This document shows, in pieces, positions 8,594-16,706 of a stretch of DNA of 64,000 nucleotides. Position numbers and translations under genes: made by a program. The notes beneath the pieces are model-generated. The model saw only the letters and a list, made by a program, of their open reading frames with translations, ran no database searches and was not told where the DNA came from. This DNA comes from Pseudoneobacillus sp052180215. Its GTDB lineage: Bacteria; Bacillota; Bacilli; Bacillales; Cytobacillaceae. Each line of letters opens with the position of its first letter. Position 1 is the stretch's first letter. The DNA lies in assembly GCF_052180215.1 (NCBI RefSeq), contig NZ_CP197471.1:3992001-4056000 (forward strand). Reading direction: 5' to 3'.

Positions 8594-9120
8594 TGACTTA
8601 TTGGCATATCTTTCTTGCCTTTTTCATTCCAGGGATTGTCGGGTATGGCGGTGGTCCCGCTTCGATTCCACTCGTACAAAACGAGGTAGTGAATCGATAC
8701 GGCTGGTTAACCGTTTCGGAGTTTAGTGAAGTGCTGGCATTAGGAAACGCCTTGCCTGGACCAATTGCGACCAAAATGGCTGGTTATATCGGCTACCAGC
8801 AAGGTGGAATCTTGGGCTCGATTGTCGGAATTTTTGCAACGGTCGCTCCCTCTCTTATTCTAATGATTGTTTTATTAGGACTTTTATATAAATTTAAAGA
8901 TTCTCCAAAGGTCAAACGAATGACCAATTACATTCGACCAACTATTGCCGTTTTACTAGGAATCATGACGTTTAGTTTCTTTTCTACTTCTATAGAAGAC
9001 ACTGGTTGGATACAAACAGTGATCTTGGTGGTTGTTGGCTTTCTTTTATTAGAAAAATGGAAAGTTCACCCTGCCTATGTGATTGTCGGTGCTCTTGGAT
9101 ATGGTGCGCTATTATTGTAG
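8593..9120 (+). CDS. Chromate transporter, half-size ChrA-type subunit 2
   Basis: Second half-size CHR protein, 175 residues, clearly paralogous to the upstream gene. It shares GYGGGPASIPLVQNEVV, EFSEVLALGNALPGPIATKM and GYIGYQQGG in the same order. It starts within the upstream stop (TGATG) and has the SD-like AGGTG inside the upstream coding end. The pair probably forms one heteromeric transporter. A clear intrinsic terminator follows 15 bases after the stop, so the operon is these two genes. Confidence 0.92.
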   Translation: MTYWHIFLAFFIPGIVGYGGGPASIPLVQNEVVNRYGWLTVSEFSEVLALGNALPGPIATKMAGYIGYQQGGILGSIVGIFATVAPSLILMIVLLGLLYKFKDSPKVKRMTNYIRPTIAVLLGIMTFSFFSTSIEDTGWIQTVILVVVGFLLLEKWKVHPAYVIVGALGYGALLL

Positions 9121-9134
9121 ATTTAAGGAAAAAG

Positions 9135-9179
9135 AAAGGTATTAAGACAATCTCAAGAGATGTCTTGATACCTTTTTTA
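9135..9179 (+). terminator. Intrinsic terminator of the chromate transporter operon
   Basis: Stem AAAGGTATTAAGACA (9135-9149) pairs with TGTCTTGATACCTTT (9161-9175) around an 11-base loop and runs into a T-tract. Confidence 0.9.
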
Positions 9180-9193
9180 TTGTTTACACCGAT

Positions 9194-9310
9194 TTATGGG
9201 ACAGGTTTTTTTGTTTATCGGACACTAAATTTTCTTTATCGGACACTCGTTCTAGTTTATCGGACACTTTTTAAAATATATCGGACATCGGAAACTATTC
9301 TGAAAATTTT
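9194..9310 (+). repeat. 21-bp-period array, TTATCGGACAC core (family B, copy 1)
   Basis: Five units begin at 9194, 9215, 9236, 9257 and 9278, exactly 21 bases apart. The three middle units carry TTATCGGACAC; the first is TTATGGGACA and the last ATATCGGACAT. The last is followed by a tail GGAAACTATTCTGAAAATT that is also conserved at the second copy (19556-19667). Read as protein, the array gives a 7-residue period (YRTL), but no gene supports this. It lies just past the chromate operon terminator. Confidence 0.85.
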
Positions 9311-9480
9311 CCCAACCCCCACCCTCAAAATATTCTTATAGTTATATTTTCGATGAGAGAATGTTAAAAAGCACAGATAATGATTCATTTCCCCTCAAAA
9401 ATGGCGTTATTTGGCGAAAACATGCTTTTTTTGTTTCGATTATAATAACCTTATCAAGTATTCTAAAAAAGGGTGAGTGT

Positions 9481-9699
9481 ATGCGAAATATAGAAGAAGT
9501 AGTATATGAAGGTAAGCTCTACACAGTATATTTTAAATACGATTCAGGATATTTGGAAATTAAAGAACAAGAGAATACAAGTTCTATGATTAATAACATT
9601 AAATTAGTTCACGAAAATGAGGTTATTTATAAAAGAAAACCACTCCCTAGCTATGGATTTGAGTGGACAAGATCTATCTCTAAAATAAAATGCAGTTAA
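9481..9699 (+). CDS. Small hypothetical protein
   Basis: A 72-residue soluble protein (MRNIEEVVYEGKLYTVYFKY start) of unknown family. It is rich in charged residues, with no signal peptide or membrane segment. An AAGGGTGAG site precedes the ATG at 9481; the frame extends back to 9361 without a ribosome site, so I use 9481. Its stop codon abuts the left arm of a terminator hairpin that was originally shared with the convergent chemoreceptor gene and is now split by an IS1182-family insertion. Function not recognised. Confidence 0.6.
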   Translation: MRNIEEVVYEGKLYTVYFKYDSGYLEIKEQENTSSMINNIKLVHENEVIYKRKPLPSYGFEWTRSISKIKCS

Positions 9700-9719
9700 A
9701 AAAAGACAAGGTATATATC
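9699..9719 (+). terminator. Left half of a terminator split by the IS1182-family element
   Basis: AAAAAAGACAAGG (9699-9711) is the left arm of a palindrome whose right arm, CCTTGTCTTTTTT, is at 11432-11444. Removing the IS and one 9-base duplication (GTATATATC, 9711-9719 and 11424-11432) restores one hairpin with T-tracts on both strands. It would have terminated both the small plus-strand gene and the minus-strand chemoreceptor gene. Confidence 0.85.
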
Positions 9720-9772
9720 GAGGGCACTGAAAAACTTTCGTTTTTCAAAAGTGTGCTTGAACCATTAAAGTA

Positions 9773-9820
9773 AAAAAGACAGTTCACATCCATTTTTTTG
9801 GATTCCGAACTGTCTTTTTG
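9773..9820 (-). terminator. Terminator inside the IS, downstream of the transposase
   Basis: Perfect 13-base stem: AAAAAGACAGTTC (9773-9785) with GAACTGTCTTTTT (9807-9819). T-tracts occur on both strands, so it should work in both directions. It follows the transposase stop by 25 bases. Confidence 0.85.
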
Positions 9821-9844
9821 TGTTTTGAGTAGTTATTCTATTCC

Positions 9845-11302
9845 CTATTTTTGGTTCATTAGCGTCAATATTCTTTTCACATTCACTGTGAAGATAGCCA
9901 TTGCCCCTTGCAAATGCATGCCAATTAGACCCGAGGAATCTGCAACATCATACCCGTGTCTATGTTTCAATTCGCTATTCTTAGCTTCTATTTTATATCG
10001 CTCCATCGATTTCTCTTTAAAATAGTCGCTTTCTTGAAATTTTATTTGTTCTGTATGCACATTTGATTTAATGCTTACAGAGTAACTCTTACTTTTAGCA
10101 CCTTCCTTATAACATCCGTCTTTAAATGGACAAACTCTACATTTTTCTACATCAAAATAATAAGTGTCTACTTGATTGACAGCTACATCTTTTTTTCCTT
10201 GTCTAGCTTTCCTTATTGCCAGATGTCCAGCTTTACAAACGTACATCCCAGCGTCTTTATTAAATTCAAACTCTTCTTCTTTTTTACGATATCCTTGAGT
10301 AACAGAAGGGTTTAATTTAGCTACTAAATTTATTTCATTTGTATTTGCGTACTCGATATTTCCCTTTTCAGAATAAGCAGTATCACCGATTATCGTTTTT
10401 ACTTCCATCCCAGCTTTTTTACTTTTCTCGACTAATGTTTCTAATTGTTTTCCATCATTCTTTTCGCCTGTTGTAATCACTGCGGCAGTGATAATCCTTT
10501 CTTCACTCATTGCCAGATGTGTTTTATAGCCAAAAAAGGAAGAATCAGCTGTCTTATGACCCACTCGCGCATCTGGATCATTGGACATCTGAAGCTGTTC
10601 ATTCATATCTTCAAGGGTTTCTTTTAGTAAGTTCATTTTTTCTTTCACTTTTGGGTATTCACGGATTACCTCATTATTTTTGGCTACATCCATTAGCTTT
10701 TGGCAATACTCGATTTCATCTTCTAATACATCTGTGGAGGATTTTGGTGGAAACTGATTCTTAATACTTTCATCAATTTGATAGATTGCTTTTCGAAGAA
10801 GCTTTGATTTATCCATCAATATTTCTTTAGGAGACTTTTGATTATAACGAGCTTTCGAGTGAGTGGCATCCACAATAACAGAATTACTTTTGATAATTTC
10901 CTTTTCAATCGCTATTTCTACCGTTTTATTAATAAGTAAATCTAAAAGATTAACATCTTTTAAACGTATTTTTCGAAATTTTGTCAAAGAACTCGGGTCA
11001 ATGACTTCTTCTTCAGGAGACATGTCTAGAAAATATTTAAACGACATATCGTACTTTGAACGTTCTACAATATCAACATCCGATAAGTCGTGTATAGATT
11101 TTAAAAATAGATATTTAAACATACGTATTGGGTGAATGGCATTTCTTCCATTATCGTGACAATAATTGTCCTTGAGTTCCTCATACACAAAGGAAAAATC
11201 AATGAGTTCATTCACTTTTCGAAGCATATTATCTTTTGGCACGATAATATCGTAAAGTGCCATGTATGGACTAAAACTCAAAGACTGTTGGTTTGGAATC
11301 AT
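9845..11302 (-). CDS. IS1182-family transposase
   Basis: Intact DDE transposase of 485 residues, the usual length for the family. It has the N-terminal DUF772-type region (SFSPYMALYDIIVP, NGRNAIHPIRMFKYLFLKS) and the catalytic Asp in SVIVDATHSKAR. A second acidic site lies around IIGDTAYSEKGNIEY, and a Cys-rich stretch (CRVCPFKDGC) follows. The C-terminal part includes YKIEAKNSELKHRHGYD with the likely catalytic Glu. No frameshift or internal stop is seen. The ribosome site is weak (AGCGGGTG), consistent with low expression. An upstream hairpin inside the IS probably limits read-in transcription. Confidence 0.95.
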   Translation of the reverse strand: MIPNQQSLSFSPYMALYDIIVPKDNMLRKVNELIDFSFVYEELKDNYCHDNGRNAIHPIRMFKYLFLKSIHDLSDVDIVERSKYDMSFKYFLDMSPEEEVIDPSSLTKFRKIRLKDVNLLDLLINKTVEIAIEKEIIKSNSVIVDATHSKARYNQKSPKEILMDKSKLLRKAIYQIDESIKNQFPPKSSTDVLEDEIEYCQKLMDVAKNNEVIREYPKVKEKMNLLKETLEDMNEQLQMSNDPDARVGHKTADSSFFGYKTHLAMSEERIITAAVITTGEKNDGKQLETLVEKSKKAGMEVKTIIGDTAYSEKGNIEYANTNEINLVAKLNPSVTQGYRKKEEEFEFNKDAGMYVCKAGHLAIRKARQGKKDVAVNQVDTYYFDVEKCRVCPFKDGCYKEGAKSKSYSVSIKSNVHTEQIKFQESDYFKEKSMERYKIEAKNSELKHRHGYDVADSSGLIGMHLQGAMAIFTVNVKRILTLMNQK

Positions 11303-11346
11303 CTATAACACACCCGCTTTATATTAGTACATCAATTATACGACAA

Positions 11347-11393
11347 AAAAGTACCCCTTTCTTCAAAAAAATTTGAAGGAAGGGGTACTTTTA
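11347..11393 (-). terminator. Hairpin at the promoter end of the IS
   Basis: Long stem AAAAGTACCCCTTTCTTCAAA paired with TTTGAAGGAAGGGGTACTTTT-type sequence (11347-11393), upstream of the transposase. Family knowledge: IS elements often carry such a structure to block impinging transcription or hide the transposase start. Confidence 0.75.
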
Positions 11394-11442
11394 AAATATT
11401 TGAGAGACTTTTTCAGTGCCCTCGTATATATCCTTGTCTTTT

Positions 11443-13149
11443 TTACATCTTAAATTGATTCGATAGGTCTTCCATTTCATTCGCGAGATGGACAAGCATT
11501 TGAATAGAGGATGAAATTTCCTCCATTGAAGCTGTTTGGTGTTCAGAAGATGCGGCTACTTGTTGCATTTGTGAGGATATCTCTCTAGAAATCGTTGTGA
11601 TATCAAAGATTTGTTGATTGGCAACATCAATTTCTTGCTGAATATGGACAATCGTCGAGTGTATATCGGTAACCTCTTCACTGACTTTTTGAGTAGACTC
11701 TTTAATTTCATGAAACGAAGTGCCAGCGGTTTGTACTTTTTCAAGTCCAACCTCAACGGTATTTTTTCCAACTTCCGTAAGCTCTACTGCTTCGATTGTT
11801 TTATTTTCCATTTCATTAATGATTTGATTGATGTTGGTAATACTTTTCGAAGTCTCTTCTGCTAATTTACGAATTTCCTCAGCGACAACCGCAAAGCCTT
11901 TTCCATGTTCCCCTGCCCTTGCACTTTCAATGGAAGCATTTAGGGCTAACAAATTGGTTTGCTTGGAGATGTTCATGATGATCGCTAATATTTCATGAAC
12001 TTTATTCGATTTTTCTTTTAATTCCATCATGGAATGAAAGATGTCTGTTGTACTAGACTGAATCTGATTCATTTGTTTCACGGACTCTTGGATTAAATCA
12101 TTACCGTATAATGCCTTTGAAGATACTTCATTGGAATCTTTAGCGGTTTCTTGGATTTTTTCGGTCATCCGTTTCATCTGCTCGGTAATCTGTTGGAACA
12201 CCAGTACGATTTTCTCTGCATCATTGGCTTGGTGATTCGCCGATTCAGCCACGCTTTTAAAAGTGGTAGAAACTTCTTCAACAATATGTGTAACTTCTGA
12301 GGTGTTAACCGAAAGTTCTTCGGTCGATGCAGCTAATTCTTTGGATGTTGAGGATGTCTGTAAAAGAGCCTGTTTCAATTTTTCTACCATTAAATTGAAG
12401 TTTTCATGAAGCAGCAGAATTTCACCAGAGGCTTTTAACCTTTGCGGTTTAAGAGAAAGATCTCCCTCAGCAATTTGTTGTGTATATTGTGTTAACTCTC
12501 TTAATGGTAAGATGGTTTTGCGAACATAAAGAATGATAAGGGTTCCAGCTAATAACAAAGAAATAATTCCTACAATGATGGTAGAGGAAACCATACTCCA
12601 TGTTCTTTCTGTTAAAATCTCCGCATTAAAATCAATCGCACTGATTGCAATGATTTCCCCATTAGAATGATGCTCCTTAAAAATAGGGGCATAGCCTGTT
12701 AAACGTTTCATTCCGCCAAACGTATAAACCTTCGAGAAAACAGGCTTCTTTTCATCCATTAATGTTTTTAAAATATCTGGATCCACTTGAAAAGAATCTC
12801 CCGCTTTTATTCCTTGCTTTTGCAACGATTCATCGGCTACAAGTACTTTCCCTTCTAATGATAATAAATACTGATTTTCAAAAATGGGTTTATGTTCAAT
12901 GGTCCAATTAATCTTTCTTCCTAATTCCTCCGCTTTTGTTGGGGAAAGACTTTGTAGGCTATCAATATCTTCCTTCGTTAACAATCCGGTCGTAATGTTC
13001 GCACAGCCAATAAGCTCTAACCCCGCTGCTTCTTTTACCTTGTTATACGTCATCTGATAGTTAGCAAATGAAATAACAGTTAAACTAATAAGCGTTACAA
13101 TGATAACAAGCCATGATAATTTAGTAATAATCGATTTTTTCAAAGGCAT
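11443..13149 (-). CDS. Methyl-accepting chemotaxis protein
   Basis: Transmembrane chemoreceptor of 568 residues. TM1 is at about 9-30, an extracellular sensor (sCache-like size) at about 31-190, TM2 follows at IIVGIISLLLAGTLIILYV, then a HAMP domain. A long coiled-coil signalling domain contains the conserved tip EEIRKLAEETSKSITNINQI and LLALNASIESARAGEHGKGF. It has no CheR-binding pentapeptide at the C-terminus. A longer reading to 13248 is possible, but the ATG at 13149 with AGGAG gives a normal receptor N-terminus; the spacer (3 bases) is short, so the start is uncertain. The ligand is unknown. Its stop codon touches the terminator split by the IS. Confidence 0.92.
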   Translation of the reverse strand: MPLKKSIITKLSWLVIIVTLISLTVISFANYQMTYNKVKEAAGLELIGCANITTGLLTKEDIDSLQSLSPTKAEELGRKINWTIEHKPIFENQYLLSLEGKVLVADESLQKQGIKAGDSFQVDPDILKTLMDEKKPVFSKVYTFGGMKRLTGYAPIFKEHHSNGEIIAISAIDFNAEILTERTWSMVSSTIIVGIISLLLAGTLIILYVRKTILPLRELTQYTQQIAEGDLSLKPQRLKASGEILLLHENFNLMVEKLKQALLQTSSTSKELAASTEELSVNTSEVTHIVEEVSTTFKSVAESANHQANDAEKIVLVFQQITEQMKRMTEKIQETAKDSNEVSSKALYGNDLIQESVKQMNQIQSSTTDIFHSMMELKEKSNKVHEILAIIMNISKQTNLLALNASIESARAGEHGKGFAVVAEEIRKLAEETSKSITNINQIINEMENKTIEAVELTEVGKNTVEVGLEKVQTAGTSFHEIKESTQKVSEEVTDIHSTIVHIQQEIDVANQQIFDITTISREISSQMQQVAASSEHQTASMEEISSSIQMLVHLANEMEDLSNQFKM

Positions 13150-13356
13150 CCACTCCTGTATTGAGTCAAATATTCCGGGAACTAGGACAAAAGTCACGCT
13201 TATTCTATTTACCATATAATCGAAAAAATCCGCTTTTGAATATGACAAATATCACAGGATAGAAAAATTCTAACTTTATTCTGAAAATAAAAACATGTTG
13301 GGAAGGTATGTAGTATAATAGGTCTACATATTGACATTAAAGAAGGAGAGTAGCGA

Positions 13357-14295
13357 ATGAGGATATCAAATCTAAAGAATCCAGCCCTTTTATTACCATT
13401 AGTAGCTATCTTTTTAATGTTCAAGTATATGAATATACCAGCAACCATTTCTGAATTTAACGGAGAATTAGCCTTATTTTTATGTTTCATTGCATTACTC
13501 GAGAGAATTCTCATCAAGTTTTATACCCCATTATGGTTTTCCTTTTTTATTGTCGTATTGGGTTTACTCATCTTTGATGAAAATTCAATTTTTTACAGTT
13601 TGTTTTACTTTGCAACAGGGTTAATTTTCAACACGATTAAGAATAAAGGCAAAAATATCACCAATCTCCTCCCGGCTACCTCCATTGGAATTATTGGAAT
13701 CATTATAGGGAACGAGTATTATGGTCATTTTGCCTATCAAACCTTTTTCTACAGATATATGACTTTTATTTTTTTACTAATCTTAAGCCTATTTTTAACG
13801 AAGCTATATTCTTATTTAGAGTATCGGAAATCTAGTTCTTTTTTCATTAGTATGTTCCTACCTATTTTATTTAAAGTATTGGTCATTTTTCCTGTTCTAT
13901 CACTCTATCATTACTTCAACTTTTTTATCATTACCTTGATGCTAACGATTTATCTGTCGTTTCTAAACTTTTGTCGAGGTAAGCTGTTATCGATTTCCGA
14001 TCATCATGTTCAAAACTTAATTGACAGCATTAAGCAAAAGCATCAGCTCGATATCTTTTTTATGGAGCTTGGGTCGATCAAAGGGGTTTACTATCCGAAA
14101 AAGAAAATCATTGCCATTGATGAAAAGCTTGATTACCCGGAACAATTACAAACGATTATTCATGAGTATCTTCATCATCTTCTTAATAAAAAACTAAAAT
14201 ACAAATTTTTAATAGAAGAATTTTTCGTCATGATTTTAGAAGGTATCGTCAGTTGGATATTCATTTTACAGGTAAAGAAAGGAGCAAATCTATGA
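13357..14295 (+). CDS. Polytopic membrane protein with C-terminal HExxH (ImmA-like) metallopeptidase domain
   Basis: 312 residues. Roughly the first 200 form six to eight hydrophobic segments. The C-terminal ~95 residues are a soluble domain with SIKGVYYPKKKIIAIDEKL, then YPEQLQTIIHEYLHHLLNKK. HEYLH is a zinc-protease HExxH signature, and the layout (G-Y-pro/charged, I-I-hydrophobic-D/N, E-Q, HExxHxLL) resembles the DUF955/ImmA fold, with a later Glu in MILEGIVSW. AAGGAG lies 6 bases before the ATG. Its last four bases (ATGA) overlap the start of an XRE regulator, so the two are coupled. Inference: a membrane-tethered protease that cleaves or controls the partner repressor. The domain match is by eye; a structural search should decide it. 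Confidence 0.75.
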   Translation: MRISNLKNPALLLPLVAIFLMFKYMNIPATISEFNGELALFLCFIALLERILIKFYTPLWFSFFIVVLGLLIFDENSIFYSLFYFATGLIFNTIKNKGKNITNLLPATSIGIIGIIIGNEYYGHFAYQTFFYRYMTFIFLLILSLFLTKLYSYLEYRKSSSFFISMFLPILFKVLVIFPVLSLYHYFNFFIITLMLTIYLSFLNFCRGKLLSISDHHVQNLIDSIKQKHQLDIFFMELGSIKGVYYPKKKIIAIDEKLDYPEQLQTIIHEYLHHLLNKKLKYKFLIEEFFVMILEGIVSWIFILQVKKGANL

Positions 14296-14645
14296 GTAAT
14301 TTCTTAGGTGAAGAGCTAAGGCGTTTAAGAATGGAACGCGGTATGAGCCTAGAGCAGGCTGCTAACGAAATTGGCATCACGAAACAATATTTAAGCATGG
14401 TCGAAAATGGCCATCGAAAATCCGTTTCATTCGATATTATGACAAACATAGCAAGATGCTATCAAATTCCATTGGATTACTTATCCAATTTCTCCGAAAC
14501 AGATGGTCCAGTTACGCCTTTATCGGAAAAAGAACTTGAACTCTGGAGTATTATCAACAATCAAGTGAAAGAGGAAGTTTATTTTAAAAAGGGAAATTCC
14601 ATCAAAAGCCTGTTTCAATTTTTTCAGGGGAATGGGAAGAAATAG
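14292..14645 (+). CDS. XRE-family transcriptional regulator
   Basis: 117-residue DNA-binding protein. The N-terminal helix-turn-helix (about residues 5-65) reads LGEELRRLRMERGMSLEQ, AANEIGITKQYLSMVENG, then the third-helix region ending in IPLDYLSNF. The C-terminal ~45 residues are a charged tail of unknown role. The ATG overlaps the stop of the HExxH membrane-protein gene (ATGA), with GGAG 8 bases upstream. In classic ImmR/ImmA systems a small XRE repressor is cleaved by its partner protease, and this pair resembles that with the gene order reversed. Operator sites were not identified. Confidence 0.92.
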   Translation: MSNFLGEELRRLRMERGMSLEQAANEIGITKQYLSMVENGHRKSVSFDIMTNIARCYQIPLDYLSNFSETDGPVTPLSEKELELWSIINNQVKEEVYFKKGNSIKSLFQFFQGNGKK

Positions 14646-14655
14646 TTAGAGAATG

Positions 14656-14682
14656 GAGCTCACTTTGGTGGGTTCTTTTTTT
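14656..14682 (+). terminator. Terminator of the HExxH/XRE operon
   Basis: GAGCTCAC pairs with GTGGGTTC (two G-T pairs) around TTTG, followed by seven T residues. It ends ten bases before the inverted repeat that opens the next segment. Confidence 0.8.
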
Positions 14683-14760
14683 GCTTAATTAAAAAAAGGG
14701 CTAGCACCTTAGTGTAAGTAGTTCCGTTTTGGAGTACAAAATAAGAAAAAACAATACTTT

Positions 14761-14800
14761 TAGCATACGAATTCGCAACACATTTCGTATGCTATTTTTT
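14761..14800 (+). terminator. Hairpin inside the left end of the 2-kb segment
   Basis: TAGCATACGAA (14761-14771) pairs with TTCGTATGCTA (14784-14794), followed by six T residues. Confidence 0.8.
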
Positions 14801-15219
14801 GTTGATATAATAACGTTTTATTCAATTTTAATGGTGTTTTCACACCATAATTCACATACCTTTTCAAAACACTGAAATAAATATTGTGGTCTTGCGATTT
14901 ATATAGCGATTTCACATGCGGAATGGCAGCAAAAAACCATAACGAATTTTTATCCATTATGGTTAATTCATTCTCTTATAGTGATTAAATTCATAATAAG
15001 TTCACTGTTTTAAAAGTGACTTTTTCTTCAACTAAAGCCTTACGTTACTTCCTTATGGATTTAAGCTACTATTAAAGCTGGTTTAGTTAAAGTTCAGTAT
15101 TTTGCAGTCTGGTAAAAATCAATATTTGTGAGAAATAACATAGTTCAAAAAAGTTGATGGAAATAATAACGATTATTTGAAACTGTGGGTAATACAGAAG
15201 GAACAACTAGCCATTAATT
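14801..15219. other. Interior of the 2-kb segment, left part
   Basis: AT-rich, without a convincing gene. Small hairpins are present (for example AACCATAA/TTATGGTT near 14938-14968, and AGTTCACT/AGTGACTTTTT near 15000-15032). A 65-codon minus-strand frame at 14760-14957 has no ribosome site and overlaps a terminator. Confidence 0.5.
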
Positions 15220-15894
15220 CTATTCCTGATTAAACATTTCCAATTGATAATGCTCGATTAATTGATTAATCGAAAGATCAGGATCGTAAGGGAACATACC
15301 TCGTACATCACATTCATAGATACTGTAAGTATTCTTAGTAGTTTTAATATATAATCTTGGCAACTTTTTTTCTGGGTCAATAACAAGCAGAATATTATTG
15401 GTAACAATTTTGTTGGTATCGTTTCTAACTGTTAATGGTATTTCAACACTTTCCGAAAAAACAATATTTAAAAAATAGTTATTTACATTAAGATCATGTA
15501 CGTTTCCAAGATAACTGCTAATACTACTATCGGTATCCTGTATTTCACCATTCTTATTATAGGCAAAATAGGTAGAAATGTGTTCTGCGAATACTAAGGC
15601 GTGAAGTATTGGGAGTTTATCACCGTTTGCATGGTTTGATGAAAAATTGCTGGTTAACAATTTAACTGCTATAGCATTTGAATCTATATCTGCATCGGTG
15701 AGCTTGTTCAGATTTACCAACTCTTCATTGAGTTCTAGATTTTGATTTTCAATACTATTTAATTTTTCATTCGAATAAATTAATTCTTTTTTTACTGACT
15801 CTAGTTCTTTTTGAGTATCTGCTAATTCATTTTTTGAAGTGCATCCTGATAACAGTAATATAAATAAAAATAAGACCACATTTCTGTATTTCAT
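15220..15894 (-). CDS. Lipoprotein with N-terminal coiled coil, unknown function
   Basis: 224-residue predicted lipoprotein. The signal peptide ends in lipobox LLSGC (Cys18). Residues about 20-65 are Glu/Lys/Leu/Asn-rich and look like a coiled coil (KELESVKKELIYSNEKLNSI). The C-terminal domain (SNFSSNHANGDKLPILHALV onward) is globular, mixed alpha/beta, and not recognised. It lies inside the segment bounded by inverted repeats, next to a second, frameshifted lipoprotein gene of the same strand. It may be an anchored sensor or immunity-type accessory protein, but nothing in the sequence decides this. Confidence 0.7.
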   Translation of the reverse strand: MKYRNVVLFLFILLLSGCTSKNELADTQKELESVKKELIYSNEKLNSIENQNLELNEELVNLNKLTDADIDSNAIAVKLLTSNFSSNHANGDKLPILHALVFAEHISTYFAYNKNGEIQDTDSSISSYLGNVHDLNVNNYFLNIVFSESVEIPLTVRNDTNKIVTNNILLVIDPEKKLPRLYIKTTKNTYSIYECDVRGMFPYDPDLSINQLIEHYQLEMFNQE

Positions 15895-15968
15895 TTTATC
15901 CCATCCAATTCTTTAATCTACCAAATTTTGATTTCATTGAAAAAGCCATAGTTCATTTAGGATTCACA

Positions 15969-16285
15969 TTATTTAACTATTTGAACCTTAACAGTCTTAA
16001 CTCTATGAGGATCACTCTCATTTATTCCATCCTCCAACCAAACATTAACTTCTAATGGAGTGTGATAATCGTCCCAATTTTTTATTTTAGATAAATTAAC
16101 TCAAATGAGTCCATTTCTTTATCATCGACTAAAATTTCTTTGTTTTCTTTATTCACATCAATTATTACGCCGTGATTGTCAACAGAATTTTGATTTAAAC
16201 CATCTTGGCATCCAAGTAAAATAAACATAGCAACAAAAAAACTCCAATAAATTTCGGTTTAAGCAAAATAATCCTCTCATATAAT
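15969..16285 (-). pseudogene. Frameshifted small lipoprotein gene (DUF3221-like)
   Basis: Reading the minus strand, one frame gives a hydrophobic leader (KFIGVFLLL). A second gives LGCQDGLNQNSVDNHGVIID then NKENKEILVDDKEMDSFEL. A third gives LSKIKNWDDYHTPLEVNVWL then EDGINESDPHRVKTVKVQIV and a stop at 15969. Joined, these make a ~95-residue lipoprotein resembling DUF3221-type Bacillus proteins (short beta strands, a VWL/I then ES.P ending). At least two frameshifts break it. Sequencing error is possible but less likely with two. Confidence 0.6.
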
Positions 16286-16620
16286 CAGCCAGAATTATTC
16301 GAAACATTGAATAAGAACAATTTTGTACAGGTGGCGCTGCAACCGTCCCATATTTAACATAAGTTCTTCTTCGTAAAATTCATTATAAAACAAATTGCAA
16401 CCCATCTTTAGGGCTAGATTTTACCTTGCCCTTTATTAAAAACGTGCTAATGAGTATATTCAACATTAATAGAAATTTCCCTTCTTATGGAAGTAAACTG
16501 CCCCGTTAGTTGAAGAAGCTCTGTTTATAGAATAACATTTTTACAGAATAATCTTATAAAAATGGACATCTACGAAAAGCCTGCGATTTTAACAGTGAAT
16601 ATATCAGTGAATACATAGTA
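16286..16620. other. Interior of the 2-kb segment, right part
   Basis: No gene supported. It contains AAGTAAACTGCCCCGTTAGT near 16490-16510, a phrase of a type that recurs in Bacillus intergenic repeats. No second copy occurs in this window. Confidence 0.45.
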
Positions 16621-16649
16621 AAAAAGCAGTCCGTTTTGGACTGCTTTTT
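16621..16649 (-). terminator. Bidirectional hairpin at the right end of the 2-kb segment
   Basis: AAAAAGCAGTCC (16621-16632) pairs with GGACTGCTTTTT (16638-16649), a perfect 12-base stem with T-tracts on both strands. It can end the minus-strand secreted-protein gene that starts at 17204. Confidence 0.85.
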
Positions 16650-16706
16650 CTATTTTTGTACTCCAAAACGGAACTACTTAACCTTAGTGCTAACCCTTTT
16701 TTAAAA

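Larger units (their letters stand above)
9720..11423 (-). mobile_element. IS1182-family insertion sequence, 1704 bp
   Basis: A complete insertion sequence. It has terminal inverted repeats whose outer 15 bases are perfect (GAGGGCACTGAAAAA at 9720; reverse complement ending at 11423). There is one intact transposase gene and a 9-base direct duplication GTATATATC immediately outside both ends. The frame is uninterrupted, so it may be active. Hairpins lie near each end (9773-9819 and 11347-11393) and would block transcription leaving or entering the transposase gene. Confidence 0.93.
14692..16702. mobile_element. 2.0-kb segment bounded by ~61-bp inverted repeats, possible mobile element
   Basis: Near-identical ends in inverse orientation: 14692-14753 and 16642-16702. 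Both contain AGTAGTTCCGTTTTGGAGTA and begin AAAAAAGGG(C/T)TAGCAC. Only a short inner stretch (CTTAGTG versus TAAGG) differs, and it looks locally inverted. A hairpin with a T-tract lies just inside each end (14761-14800, 16621-16649). The interior holds an intact lipoprotein gene and a broken one, both minus strand, but no transposase. Flanks do not show an obvious target duplication. It may be a non-autonomous transposon, or two copies of a small repeat trapped in opposite orientation. Confidence 0.5.

Noticed and set aside
9194..9288. Possible CRISPR array
   Set aside because: Units are 21 bases in total with only about ten variable bases; there are no spacers of 30+ bases and no cas genes in the window.
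9006..9341. 111-codon plus-strand frame with a YRTL heptad period
   Set aside because: The period comes from the 21-bp repeat (seven codons); the frame overlaps the chromate transporter end and its terminator and has no ribosome site.
14760..14957. 65-codon minus-strand frame inside the 2-kb segment
   Set aside because: No ribosome site, overlaps a terminator hairpin, and contains small palindromes; no recognisable similarity.
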